Origin: Hansfordia pulvinata
Taxonomy: Eukaryota > Ascomycota > Sordariomycetes > Xylariales
Assembly (NCBI GenBank): GCA_006538405.1
Contig: BJKQ01000003.1
Location: 3,162,001 to 3,226,000, forward strand
DNA length: 64,000 nt
Direction of reading: 5' to 3'
Below the pieces are notes generated by a model. It did not search any database. It saw nothing but the letters and a program-made list of their open reading frames with translations, and was not told the DNA's origin. Positions 33,315 through 45,965 of the stretch are shown piece after piece. Both the position numbers and the translations under genes were made by a program. Every line of letters begins with the position of its first letter. The first letter of the stretch is position 1.

Positions 33315-36300
33315 TCATCGCACGTCGAGATATAGATCGTCGCCCCGCCGTGTCGGCGTCAACTCTGGTTGCCACGTGGGTATCGCGGGGAAGGCGCTCG
33401 CGCCGTTCCGGTCGGCAGGTGCCGTGGCGGCGGCACCTCTGCGCTCCAAAATGACCACCTTGTCATAACCGCCGCTGGCAGCGTCGTCGTCGCCTCCGTC
33501 TTGCCGGCGCCATTGTTGCTCCCGGCGACGCTTGCCGAGCGATACATTCGTGGAATCGAGAGCAAGCGCAGCTGCTTTGTCGTTGCCGACGCGCTTTGCT
33601 AACAGAGAGGGCACCGGCTCATCATGCTCGACATTTTGGTCACGGTCGATGACAATGCTATAGCTTGGACTGGGGTTCATGGACGCGTATGTCATAGATA
33701 CGGCCGGCAACCGAGACGGCGTGGGTGTAGGCGTTGCGCTCATGGGAGATACCTCATAAGGCGCTTGCTGTTGGGGCGGAGTATTCCAGATTTGCCTATT
33801 CGAAGAAGGCTGGGGTCGCGGGCCCTGCACCGTATGGACGGACTGCAACGCTGTAGAGGTGGTCGGTCCCTTGCCGAGCGGCCGCAACGGTGAGCGTGGG
33901 GGCGGGAAGGGCGGCTGCGTAACGAAGTGGGATGAGCCCTCTGAGGGCGGTGATGGGGTGAACCCAGACCCCTCGCGAACAGCGTTGGCTTTCCCACTAT
34001 TAGATCTGTTGCTGGGGCTGCGCACAATATTAATGATGGCAGGCGGTGGCGTGCGTGTTTGCGTCTGCACCTGCGCCATGGCGGGCTGCAGGGTCAGAGT
34101 CAGGGGGCGGGATACGCAGACGGCGAACCACGAGAGAAAGCAGTGTCGCTGCCGTTGTCCTTGAATATCGGCTCGGCTGCTCCTAGAGTTGGGCTCGGCT
34201 GCCCGGGAGGCGAGTCGGTGAACCTGGGCCGAAGAGGTGGTGTCACGACGCGGATCGTCGATCCCAGACGCCCAGGAAACTTGAGTTTGCGTGACTTTTT
34301 GTTGTCGCCTCTCCCGCGTGAGCTGCTGGCCAACGCTCCGCGGCCGCCCCGGAAGTCCTTGTTGGAAGAAGACTCGTAGACTGGCGCAAGGTAAGAAAGT
34401 TGTTTGTCGCCATCACCACGCGCGTCGTCGTCGTCTCCCCCGTTGATTATGAACTCGCCATCATCCTCGGCCGACGACGTAGTCTGTATCGTTGTGGCTG
34501 AGCAGTGAGATGCGTTGGTATCGGAGCGCTTAACCCGGTAGTGGTTATTGACAGAAGAGGCGCTGCCATTATTGCTGTGGACATAATAATTCCAGTTGTT
34601 GCTACTTCCGCCACTGCTGCCACCGTACTGCCCTCGGCGAGCCTTATTCCCAGACGGTGTCGGGGTCGAATTCATGGATGAGTGAGGTGTCAGGAAAGCA
34701 GGCTGGGGCCTGGGGATGGGGGAAAGGCCAGATGCTGCCGAGATAGCCTGCGCCATGCGCGTTGCGTCTTCGCGGACCTCGATGGGCGACTTGGTCAAAG
34801 GCGTGTGCGTGTCAAGCTCGGCAGCATTAGCGATGTGCTTGTCAATGTGAGATCGCCGGTTACCGCCGCTCAGCACCCAGTTTCCCCACCGGTCAGCGAC
34901 ATAGTATGCAGTGGCCGACTGCGGGTCTGAAGGGGTGGACGCCAGACACGATCTCCGCCACGGGATGCCGCAGTCTCGGAAGCTTCTACGTCAAGGTCTG
35001 CGAAGGCCGTCATATTGGTCATCATGCTGGTACGGTCTGCTGTGGCCGGAGCCGCTGTCGTCTGTCCGGGGCCTGCGATCCAGCTGCGCCGTCTTGGGAG
35101 GATCCTCCCGACGGATGAGGTATCGCTAGAGTGAGGGTCGGCTTGGCAGGGAGAAGCTTGGATTGTGGTCGTTGAAAGGTGACGGTGGTGGCCGAAGCCG
35201 GTGCCATCATGGTCATGTCGCTCTGGGGTCGAGTGATAGCCAGCCCGATATCCGAACTGTGAAGATTTCCATGGCCGACGTTGTCGGCATTGCGGGTAGG
35301 TGGATATGGGAAGTTCGGGGTGTGCGGTGCGCGCGAGCGTTGGCTCTGTTGTTTTGAGAAGCGAAAGATAGGAGGCGTGATGTGGAAAATCCTCGTCAGG
35401 CGCGAGGCTGTTGGCGGCTCGGGGGTCCCAGCCTTCTCGTTGTGGATGGGGCGAAAGCCCGACTCGCTGTCATTCTTGTAAAGAGGATCACGGCGAGCCC
35501 GTCTCGCACATATGAACACCGCAACGCCCAAGATGACGGCTCCAATGACCCCCACGCAGATTCCGGCGATCTGACCACCGGCCACGGGTGTCGGTGTCGG
35601 CGTCGCCTCGGGCGTTTGGCTCGCTGTGGAAGGATCCATGGTCGTAGGAGGTTCTGACTCGTTCGTCGCCTGGCCGGCACCCCCAGCCCCAGTGGAAGAA
35701 GATGGAGAGGATGTGGCTGATGCAGTCGACTTGTGTCTTGTTGTTGAAGTGCTTGCATTCGTGGTTGAAGGAGATGGCGAAAAAGTCACTCCATCTGGGG
35801 TTTGGCGGGGGAGCGCAGAGCTGGGCTCGTTGGTAGCCGAAAGTGTTGGATGCGCGATGATGATGCTGCCCGCCTTTGTTGCACTGGGCAGGATCACGGT
35901 GACGGACAGTTGAGTGTGGGTGTTTGGCAGCGCGCTGGATACACCATTGCAGATGTTGTAAGCGCGATTGGCTCGTTGGGCTTCGTGGTGTTAGTGGTGA
36001 TCTATGCAGGTGTAAGAGGGCGACTAACTGAGACCAGTGGAGTTACACTCGTTGACTCGACCGGAGGCGACAATGGCCTGCTTGGCGAGCTCCCCGACGG
36101 TGAAGCCAGTGGAAGACGGCTCGGAGCAAAGGCAGTTGCGGCTCGGGGCGAAGCCGCAGGTCGAGAGTTCGTAATTGGCGTCGAGGAACTGGACGAAAGT
36201 GTCTCTTGCGCAGAGGGGTATGTAGGAGGCCAGCTGGTGAGGGAGGTGGAGCTGGGAGGCGACGGCGAGAGACAGCGAGTTCCATGTGAGTAACTGGAAG

Positions 36301-36320
36301 AGGAAGAGCTTAGAAGCCAT
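33315..36320 (-). CDS. CFEM-like single-pass membrane protein with long cytoplasmic tail (three apparent frameshifts)
   Basis: Type I membrane protein. Exon 1 is 36029..36320. The intron ends at 35972 or 35981 (both acceptors are in frame; GTTAGT donor, CTAAC branch) and exon 2 runs to 33315. Residues 1-22 are a signal peptide, then a Cys-patterned domain (PLC, STCG, NCLC, NEC, NIC; six Cys seen versus eight in a classical CFEM) and a Ser/Thr/Pro-rich stalk. The membrane helix IAGICVGVIGAVILGVAVFI is followed by RRARR, and then about 700 mostly disordered cytosolic residues. The tail stays open only if one base is restored at each of 35068-35071 (G4), 34932-34935 (G4) and 34103-34107 (G5); the joined segments read sensibly (for example YYVADRWGNWVLSGG). 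Corrected length about 983-986 aa. The topology suggests a surface sensor or anchor; partners are unknown. Confidence 0.75.
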
Positions 36321-39300
36321 CCTATAACCAGAGAGCTACTCCATTGTGTTAGTTGTCGTGGTCGGCCGGCGGGTTCGTGCCTCTGCTATGTACGAGGCAG
36401 ACTGGGGCTGGGGCCGGGCCGTGTAAGAGAGACGAGGGTATAGTAACATGGGCCGAACGGGGCAAGATGGCGAGTCCGCGTATCGGGAGCGATGCGGAAG
36501 CAAGGGCTCGGGGGGGTATAGCCGCAAACCTACCTAAGAAAAGAACAGATGCGGTGCAGAGATGACCAGCATCTCATGGTTGCGGCCTTGCACAGCCCAC
36601 CAACAGAGGCTTATTTGGCGCGATGCAGATGCGAGACCCGTAGAGGGCTGGGCTGGGTTGAGCTGAGCTAAGCTGGGCGCGCAGGACGAGCGAGGCGACG
36701 AGTTTGCTCCGATTGAACACGGAGAACAGAACCTCGAGACGATCGCCGAAGCCAAGAAGGAGAATAAAAAAAGGCAGGAAGAAGATCAGGAAACTCGCCA
36801 GCCGGGTGGTCATCCATGATGACCCCGGGAGGCGGCCGTTTTACATGGCTCTTGATGGCTCTCCAGTCGAAAAGCCCAAGCCGGGACGAGTAACACACAC
36901 GGACGGGCGGCGTCAGATAGCCGCATGGGAGCATCGGATTGGGTGGCAGTCGAGGCGAGATGGGTCCCGGCGATTGCACGAGCGCTGAGTGATGCCGCAG
37001 CCGCCGGACGACGACGTGGGCGGCGCTCGAGGTAACGGGGCTGCAGACACGGTGCTGCCGCGGCGTCTCGTCGCCGGGCGGTCAGTGGTGCTGTGCTGGC
37101 TGCTGCGTACAGGTACGAGTACCCGTAAGGCAGTCCGTGTTGGCAGTGCCGAGAAGCGCACAGCAGGGGGGTTAGCCTGGCTGCCGCGCCTGCGCTGCCT
37201 GCAGCTGGAGCTGGAGCTGGAGCCGGAGTCGAGCGAGCATCGCCGGGCGGCTCCATTGAGTCTGCCACTCTGCGGGCGTCATGGGCGAGTCGGCAGCGGG
37301 CCTTGTGCAAGTGGTGCATTAGTAAAAATGGGACAGACAGACAGACAGACAGACAGGCAGGCTCCCGTCTGCCGCGCCCCCTCCACTCAGCACGGGACGA
37401 GTGCGAGGGTGCAGAGTTTGTGCTCCCTGTCCGCGCTTGCGTTGCCGAGCCTGTCCGTCTCATTGGGCTGTGGTGGGTGATGTGTGGGTTGCTTTTGGTG
37501 GGCGTGAATGCTGACCACGGCTTGTGTTGGTCGCTTCCGGCGCAATCAAGCACGAGCCGCGCCGCAGAAGAAGTAGACGACTTTGAGAGTGAAAGGGCAT
37601 CGGACTACTGTGCTGATGGGCGTGTCAGAGGAGCACACACAGCAGTCCACGATCAACATGAAGTGAGGTCGGCTTGAGTTGAGACGGAGGCCGGAGGGCT
37701 GCCGGACAACGCTGCTTCCGTCTGCGATGCTTCGAGTACCTGCGACATTAGTCCAGTGTGTCTTTGTGAGTGCCACTGACACTATGAGACTACGTGTCTG
37801 GTACATCCAACATCGTTGCTCTCTAAGAACGGGTGGGATGGATAGACACAGAAGGCGCGGCGGGGAAGAACGACATCCAAGGAGTGCAGGTGCTGATGCG
37901 GGACAGTCGACTGGCAGTCGCGCCTCAACCCCGCTGCGGCCGGGCGGAGCAGCCCTCTGGTTGGCCGGGCTCTTTTTGCGCGCGCTTAAAATAGCCCCGG
38001 CCTCACATCCCGGCAGGAGAACAGAGAGAGCCGGCCTGGTACGGGTACATGATGCAGGGCCCGGCGGCTTGCGCTGTCCGCGTACAGACCCAACCGCATC
38101 TCCGCCCCCACTGGCTGGGCGCTTACTGCGATGACACCCAATCCAATCCGGTCCGCGCGATCGAGGCTGTGTCTGTCCCCAGCGCCGCCCGAACCTTGGT
38201 CTCCCCGGCGTGGGCTGACTTCAAGGTTGTCGAGCGCGCTTACGACCCTCCTCTGCTGGCGCACTCGCACTCGCCAAGGCCGGGTCCCAGAAGGTCAGCC
38301 AGGAACGCCGCATCCGGTCCTCCGCCATGTGCCCCCCGGGTGCAACGCCAGACCCCGAGTGCGCGCGAGAGATGGATCGTAGGAGACCCTCGTCTTCCGT
38401 GGTTGGTTGCGCACCTGCGTCTCATCACATACCATCAAACCTTTCCCTTTCCCCTGTTTAGGGTTCAGGGACGCCACAATCACCATCTCCGAAGGTTAGG
38501 TAGCAGCTCGGATGTAGACCAGGCCTCCATCGCTGTCTTCTGTTCGACATGGAAGATATCAGCTCAATGCAATCATATAGAGAGGGGAAGAGTGTGAGAT
38601 AGGCAACCATGCTTAGGGGGGTTGGGTAGAGTGGCAGCGCAGCAGTGGCAGCTCGCCGAAAGGGCAGGGCCGAGAGTGTCAGTCAACCGTCGGCAGGCCG
38701 TGACGGACCTGTGCTATTCCCCGAGGAGGACGGTCTCATCGACCAGTAGATAGTGAGACCTCGGGGCGCGGTGACTGGTCCAAGACAGCACTTAGGCAAA
38801 TATCGATGGACCTGAAATATCGCACTGATGACTTGTCAGAACCTGGTCTGATGCTCGTGCGGTAGTTCTGGTTGATTGCCACCCTCGGCACCCGCCGGAT
38901 CCTCCGATTCCACTTCTTGCACGTGGTGAGTCCTGGCACGGGTCCCTTCACGGTGTTCCAATTAGGCCCTCCCTGCCGTCGAGTGCCGGACTACGCAAGT
39001 AGCCCTTTTCCACGTCAGGAGGTTTCGCTGGGATCGGTACGCCACGAATGCCCCATCCATGCAGGTTCGACACTTCATCGAGATCATTCATGGCCCCAGG
39101 AGTGCACAAATCAACCACTCGCTTTCTGCACCCGCTCGAGAGCCACGAACAACTGCCATATTGCACAGTAAAATTCTCGCGTACGCTTTCAGCACTTTCC
39201 ATGGGCTTGACAGCCGACAAGATGAAATAGCAAACTTGGTATCTATTCGTCTCCTCTCATCGCGTGCTCTGGTTTTGGCCAAATGCTCGGAAGCCAACCC

Positions 39301-39427
39301 TGCCATGACTCTTCTTTACACACCTGCATTCAACATTGAGTCCAATTGCGATAATTCATCAGGCGGAGAAGATTCCGCGAGGCCTCAACGTCTTTACAGG
39401 ACCGAAGAGGCTGCCTTTCATCGCTGA
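36321..39427. other. Intergenic, 3.1 kb
   Basis: Largest gene-poor stretch. It has a (GACA)n tract near 37332-37356 and GC-rich low-complexity segments (AGCTGG-type repeats around 37200 and GGGCTGGGCTGG around 36650). Open frames here are compositionally biased by those repeats and I accept none as genes. Confidence 0.5.
37332..37356. repeat. (GACA)n microsatellite
   Basis: About six perfect GACA units followed by GGCAGG. Confidence 0.85.
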
Positions 39428-40949
39428 CTAGGCGGCGGCCGGCGCAGAATCGGGCACATACTCTGCCTGGGCACGGCTTGACTTGATGACTCTCTGCACC
39501 TGTTTCTCCGTCTCGTCCCAGTCCTCAGGGGAAAGCTGCACCAACTCGATCTCCAGGTCCTGGGCAATGGCGTTGAGTGCGTGGAAACCCTTCTTGTCCG
39601 CGACAAAGGTGATACTGACACCAACACGGCCGAATCGTCCGGTTCGACCAATGCGGTGCAGGTAAGTTTCCGTGTCGTGCATCGCATCGCCCATGCCTTT
39701 CATGGGGATGTCGTAGTTGATAACCATGGAGACCGACGACACATCGATACCGCGTGCGAGCACGTTGGTGGTGATGAGGACCTTGGACCGCCCCGAGCGG
39801 AAATCCTCCAGAAGCTTGTCGCGTTCCTGTCCATCGTATGCACCATGGAGGACCGAAATCACGTGTCCGTCGTTCGACATACTCTGCTGGATCTTTTCGG
39901 CACTTTCACGAGTCTGTAGACGTCAGTCATCGGACATTCAACCGAGCAGTCTTGCGACCTACCTTGACAAAGATGATGGAGGAGCCGATGTTCATCAGCC
40001 CATACAGTTTGCAGAGAATCGAGTATTTCTCGGCCTCGGACGGGCAGTCCATGAACATTTGCGAGATGCCCTTGACGGTCAAATCCTGCGCCTTTAGAGT
40101 GATTTGGTTGGCGTTCGGGGCGAACGTGTGGGCATATTTCAACACCTTATCGGGGAATGTGGCAGAGAACAGGAGAATCTGGACGTCCTTGGGAAGAAGC
40201 CTGAAAAATGTTAGCCAGTCCAGCAAGCGGGCAAGAGCGATCCACGTACTTCTTGACCTTGAGACTCTGGTCGCCGAGACCCTGCTGGTCCAGCATGTTG
40301 TCGGCTTCGTCGATGACGAGGATCTTGAGCTGGGAAACATCGAGCTGTCGGAAGCGGATCAGGTCGCAAACAGTGCCAGGGGTGCCTGCGACGACGCTGG
40401 CAGCAACCTTCTCCTCTCGGGGAATATTGCCCTTGATGGCAGCGGCAGTCTTGAGCTGCTCGCAAAACTGGCCGAGCTGCTGGATGACCTGCTCGATCTG
40501 GCGAGCGAGTTCGCGACTGGGGGCTAGCAGAAGCGCCTGCGGCTGGTCGGGTTTGGAGAAGTCGATGCGCGACAAGAGGGTGGTGACGAAGGCAGCAGTC
40601 TTGCCAGTACCGGACTGCGACTGGGCAATCATGTTTCGAGCGGGCGTGGCAAGCATGAGAGGCAGGGCTCTCTCTTGGACCTTGGAGGGTTTCTGGAAGC
40701 CCATGGCAGTGATGCCCCTCAGGACCTGCTCGGGCCTGTGGTCGGGTCAGCAGAGTCGGGTGGGACGAAGGCGCCCGATATAACTTACAGGCCGAGCTCC
40801 TCAAAGCTTGAGGCAGAGCCGAGAGGGTGGTCGGTGTCCTGCTGCAGGTTGCTGAGCTGCACCTGCACATCGTACTCGGGCTCGTTAAGACCCGGGCCGC
40901 CGGCCGCAGGGGCAGGGGCGTCCACGGGGGTTTCGGTGGGCGCCGACAT
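39428..40949 (-). CDS. DBP5: DEAD-box ATP-dependent RNA helicase Dbp5 (mRNA export)
   Basis: Exons 40789..40949, 40250..40735, 39963..40200 and 39428..39913, with GTAAGT, GTACGT and GTAGGT donors, give 456 aa without frameshift. Dbp5 (DDX19 in animals) sits at the cytoplasmic face of the nuclear pore and, with Gle1-InsP6, strips export factors from mRNA; it also acts in translation termination. Motifs: Q-motif region [18 protein letters not shown], Ia PSRELARQ, Ib [45 protein letters not shown]. The Dbp5-like assignment rests on the short acidic N-terminal extension ending [14 protein letters not shown], on [29 protein letters not shown] and on the long insert [17 protein letters not shown]. 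The C-terminus is Ala-rich. Confidence 0.93.
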
Positions 40950-42818
40950 GGTTGAAGGTAGTCTGAAGAGGTGGTAAAGGGAGTCGAAGAGGTGGTCGGC
41001 ACGGAGCGCGATAGGCGGCGCCGAATGCGCGCGTCGGGGGTTGTGAAGGGCGGGATGGATGAATTGCTTGCGACAGGCGGGGAGCAGGCTGGTGGAGGGG
41101 CAGAGGTGAAGGCGGCGGGCCGGGGCGGGCACGGTAGTGACGAACAAGTCAGGGGCGGGTGGGTGAAGGTGGGGGTACCGTTTTCCTGGAAATCGGCGGG
41201 CGTGTTACGTCGGTCGTCTTGAACAAAGCAGGAACTTGATCGGATCATTGATGTGCCATCACTCCGGTCTGAGGAATCCAAATCAGAGCCCACCCTTTGC
41301 AAACGACAGACGCCGCAAGACGCACTTTTGGACCTTTGCACACTGCTCTAGGCCACGTGGGATGGGGATAAGCTGAAGGTCCTTCGGTTGCCTGCGGCCC
41401 ACTACATCACCACGTCAATCTAAGAGGTGATTATGCCGTATCATGTTTGGCCCGCGTTTATGATGAGTCCAAGACCGAGAAGAATATGATGACCCAGTTC
41501 CTCAAAGGTCCAGGCCTCAACAGAGCTGCAAGCTGTCTCATGGAGGGGAGCGGCGCCTGATGGGGTGGTTGGCAGCGATGGATGTAGGCACAAGCCTTCC
41601 ATATTATGGCGGGGTTAGGTACGCTGACAGGAGCCAGCACAAAGCACATTGTAGCCGGCGCGGGGCAGCCGGTACATACATGTAACAGGTTTGGGGATAT
41701 GTACCGATGCAGACTGCGGCGCTCCCTTTGCAAAGGTATACGAATGCCAGACATAAACGATCTAGATTAGTACCAGACAGCCTTACATACAATCAATACC
41801 AGTTTCTCGAACCAGCTAGATGTGAGAGAGAAAATACCTCTTTCAAAGAGAGAGGTTGAGGCTCGAACTGAAGGTCCGTTAGAGTCGGGGAATGCGACAG
41901 TGATGGGTAAGGGTCAGCCCATGGGAAGTACCCCTGGCCCCGAACGCGCAGGTGGGTTCCTAACCTACCTGAGGTGCGAGTAGAGAGCCATTACGTAGTT
42001 CTATTAACTCGACGGGCTGTTGGTCAAGAATGGGTCAGGAATGTGGAAATAATGCCCCAACTGCAGCAATCGCAAGCTCTACCTCAGTCTTATTACGAAT
42101 ACAGTGTTCCCAGCGGGCCCCCGCCACTCGAGGCAGGTGCTACCGAAGCGGACGGATCAACGGCAGCCACAGCCGCAACTTGCCGCAATACGTACGTGCC
42201 TAACAAGCCGACGATACATCTGTCTGCACCACTCTTGACCCATGTCCTAAGTACCTTAGCCGACCCTGTCAACGTCCGTGGGAGGCGCCCAACGCAAGAC
42301 GGGCTGTGTCCAGTACGAGTACATGCGTATCCCAAATGCCTCTCTGTCTTTGCCCCAAACCATCATGACCACAGAACATACTTGTGCATCTTCAACGTGT
42401 CTTGTGAGGCCTCGATCTCTGCTATTCCAAAAGGCCGGCTCGGGTGATATACACCCTTATTCTGGAGCCACTCCTTTGCTCACCCCTCCACTGCACCTCG
42501 TACCCAGCCTCTTGCCCCAATACGTGGCCGCCGCGGGACATGCCCTCCATCTTGTTCATTCAGCCCACCACATCCATGTTTAATACGTAATACCCAGTCT
42601 CTGAACTCCCTCCACCCCGACCTCGACTCGATTCCGGATACTATTCCCAACCAGAGTATCCATAGCGCCACAGAACGGCGCCGAAGACACGCCCACCGTC
42701 CGACCTTCATCGCCGACATTCTTCCCTACCAATAGCGTCCTTCGGCCCCTCCGATACAGGCGCTCCCGTCACGTCAACCCGACGCGACCCGACCTGAGCG
42801 GCCCCGCGCTCTTGCATC
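40950..42818. other. Intergenic, 1.9 kb, between divergent Dbp5 and Bzz1 genes
   Basis: Contains both promoters. The last 250 bp before 42819 are CT/CCA-rich leader of the Bzz1 gene. No additional gene supported. Confidence 0.5.
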
Positions 42819-45131
42819 ATGGCGGCCGACGTCGAAGCCATCCCCTCCTTTGGTGCTGAGCTCAAGGACGGCTTCAGGCCCGCAACCGCCTGGGCCGCCC
42901 ACGGCATAGCTTGGCTCGATGACATCCAAGCCTTCTACCGCGAACGCAGCGCCATCGAGAAAGAGCACTGTGCCAAGCTCAACGCCCTCGCCAAGAAGTA
43001 CTTTGAGAAGAAGAACAAGAAGACAATCAACCTCAGCGTCGGCGACTCGCCGTCTATGACTCCTGGCTCTCTCGAGAATGCCTCCCTCACCATCTGGACC
43101 ACCCACCTCAACACCCTCGAGTCCCAAGCCAGCGACCACGACCGCTTTGCCAACGAACTCATATCTCGCGTCGCCGACCCTCTCAAGTCATACAGCGCCC
43201 GTTTCGAAGAGCTGCGCAAGCGCCACAACGAGTACGCCCAGAAGCTCGAGGCCGAGCGCGATGCCTCCTACTCTGACCTTCGTAAGGTCAAGGGCAAATA
43301 CGACGCTGCCTGCCAGGAGCTCGAGTCCAAGCGCAAGAAGGCCGACTCGTCCTTCGACAAGGCGAAGGCGCAGAGCCAATATCAGCAACAACTCCAGGAG
43401 ATGAACAATGCCAAAAACACCTACCTTATCGCCATCAACGTCACGAACAAGCAGAAGGAAAAGTTCTACCACGAATACGTCCCTGAGACAATGGACAGCC
43501 TGCAGGACTTGTCCGAGTTTCGCACTCTCATGCTCAATCAGCTTTGGTCTTCAGCGGTGGCTCTGGAGCGTGACGTCATGCAGCAAGGAATCGCCCATGC
43601 CGACAGCCTCGATCAGGAGATTGCTCGAAACCAGCCTCACCTCGACTCGGTCATGTACCTTCGCCACAACACCGGCACCTTCTCCGAACCTCCCGACAAG
43701 ATCTTCGAGCCCAGTCCGGTTTGGCACGACGACGACATCATGGTGACCGATGATGCCGCCAAGATCTTCCTGCGGAATGTTCTCAACAAGTCCAAGAGCC
43801 AACTGGGCGAGCTGAAGCGTGAGGTGGACAAGAAGAGGAGAGAAGTTGACGGGGTGAAGCGAACGAAGCAGAGGATACGCGATGGCGCCGAGCAGCAGGA
43901 TGAGGTTGAGATAGTCTCCCAGCTCTTTGTGCTACAAGAAGATCTTCATCGCGTTGAGCGGAAACGTCTCACAGCTGACGTCGAGACATCAACCATCACC
44001 TCTGTTGTTGGCGATGTCACCCTGGGAGCCAAGAACCACAACTTCAAAGCTCAAACCTTCAAGATTCCCACCAACTGTGATCTGTGCGGAGAGAGGATAT
44101 GGGGCTTGTCGGCCAAGGGATTCGACTGCAGGGACTGCGGATACACTTGCCACAGCAAATGTGAAATGAAGGTGCCTGCCGAGTGCCCTGGCGAGCTGTC
44201 GAAGGAGGAACGCAAGAAAACCAAGGCGGATAGGCAGGCCTCGGCCGCGGCTCTTCTGAAGCCAAGTAACGGTTCGCAAGATCAAGTTGCCGAGTTGCCC
44301 GATCTTTCACGATCGAACACCATGAATTCGCTCAGCTCAGGCTACGCTGCTAGTGCCCATCGGTCTGTGAGCGGCCCTGGTGCACCATCGCAGTCGCCGG
44401 TCGAAGAGGAGGAAGACACCCCGCCAGCTATCCCTGGACCCAGGCCACCAGTAGGTGCCACTGGGGGCTCTAGGAAACCCAGGATCATGGCGCCACCGCC
44501 TTCCCACTACATTAGCGAACTGCCAGGCGATTCGCCCAATGGGGGCGCGACAAAACCGGAGCAGAAGGGCAAGATGGTCTATCCCTTCGAGGCGCACGGT
44601 GAAGGGGAGATATCTGTTGGCGAGGGGCGTGAAGTGACTATCCAGGAACCGGATGGTAAGTTCAACGCCCTGCAATATGACCTGAAGTGATGACTTCTGC
44701 TGACTCGCCCCACAGACGGTTCGGGATGGGTCAAGGTCCGCGTTGGCGTGAAGGAAGGCATTGTTCCAGCATCGTACCTGGAGATATTCCCGGCTCCGCC
44801 GCCACTGGCGCCGCAAGGCACCGGCTCATCCTCCATTCACAACAGACCTGGCTCAACCTACTCAAACTCGGGATCGTCAATCGGCGCAGGCCCGGCAGCG
44901 GCGGCGAAGAAGAAAGGGCCTGCCGTAGCACCTCGACGTGGAGCCAAGAAGCTCAAGTATGTAGTTGCACTGTACGACTACACGGCGCAAGATGAGACAG
45001 AGCACACCATGATGGAAGGCGAACGATTCGTTTTGATCAAAGAAGATCCTGGTGACGGATGGGCCGAGGTTGAAAAAGGCGGATCTACACGCTCGGTTCC
45101 AGCCAGCTACGTCCAGGTCGCCACGGAATAG
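42819..45131 (+). CDS. BZZ1: F-BAR/C1/double-SH3 protein, Bzz1 homologue (actin and endocytosis)
   Basis: Exons 42819..44655 and 44716..45131 (60-bp intron, GTAAGT, CTGAC branch, CACAG, phase 1) encode 750 aa. In yeast Bzz1 works at cortical actin patches, activating Las17/WASP-Arp2/3 during endocytosis. Domains in order: F-BAR with coiled coil, about residues 5-270 (SFGAELKDGF, YRERSAIEKEHCAKLN); second coiled coil about 325-385; C1 zinc finger about 407-456 (HNFK...CDLCGERIWG...CRDCGYTCHSKC...C); Pro/Ser-rich linker; SH3-1 about 583-640, interrupted by the intron; SH3-2 about 692-748 (VVALYDYTAQ...DGWAEVEK...VPASYVQV). Domain order and length are those of fungal Bzz1. A premature stop follows if the intron is retained. 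No frameshift. Confidence 0.95.
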
Positions 45132-45965
45132 GAACGTGTGCTTCTGCGAGGACTCCTCTCACCCTTGGTATAGCTAGGTTTCTGGGCGAAGAAAGGCCAG
45201 TGTACATATATATAGGTGGTCCGGAAGGCTCTGAAGTTGTCAGGTGACAGATTTCGAGGATAAAGCCCAGCAGGGGCGGAACATGGCGCGGAAGTTGGTA
45301 CAGGTTCTCATCTTGGCTGCATAAAGTAGCCAGTTTGGATCATATCGGGTATATGCATGTCGTATTGGGGTCTAACTTTGCTAATCGGAACGGCCCGCCT
45401 CCGGGGAACGAGGCCGGGGCGCCGGCGCCGGCGCCAGCTCTGGGGGATGGAGATGGGGATTATTACGAATGACGCCCAGCATTTGCACAGCGTATGACGA
45501 CGGCAGCAGGATATGAGATACAACAAGCTCTTGAATATGTTATTTATGTGCGTGTCAATGATCCTCAACTGGTGACTATGCTCACGACGATTTCATCTGG
45601 CGTCCGGCTCAGCGTGTTGTATACCGGCCAAGTCTGTCTCCAGAGTGCCATGCTCGGGCGAAAGGGTCTATACATGCAGAAGCTCACTAGTCTACAGCTT
45701 GATATATTCAGAGAGAGGAGAGTTCATCGTATTCAGCTATCTTCGTTCGTAACTCGCGAGCATGGAAGGTACTCGAGGCAGCAGCAACCGTATTGTCTTA
45801 GTAGCAGCTCAAACGGGTTCTTCGTGGGCCACAATCTGCAAAGTTGGTGTTGACCTTGATGTAGGTTGTCCATTCATGCCAGTGCAATGGAGCCAGACAG
45901 TCTCGCCGCAGCTCATCCTATACCGCTCGATGAGGGCAGGCGGACGGGCCGATACTTCCGGGGCC
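45132..45965. other. Intergenic, 0.8 kb, convergent 3' ends
   Basis: 3' flanks of the Bzz1 and AAA-domain genes. Nothing else recognised. Confidence 0.5.

Noticed and set aside
36574..36813. 79-codon minus-strand frame with ATG and a very hydrophobic N-terminus
   Set aside because: It sits in low-complexity AGCT-rich DNA with no promoter or splice support, and the remainder has no domain-like composition. It could be leader sequence of the CFEM-like gene.
36810..37553. 247-codon minus-strand frame
   Set aside because: Composition follows local GC-rich repeats, it begins at a non-ATG codon and shows no recognisable features.
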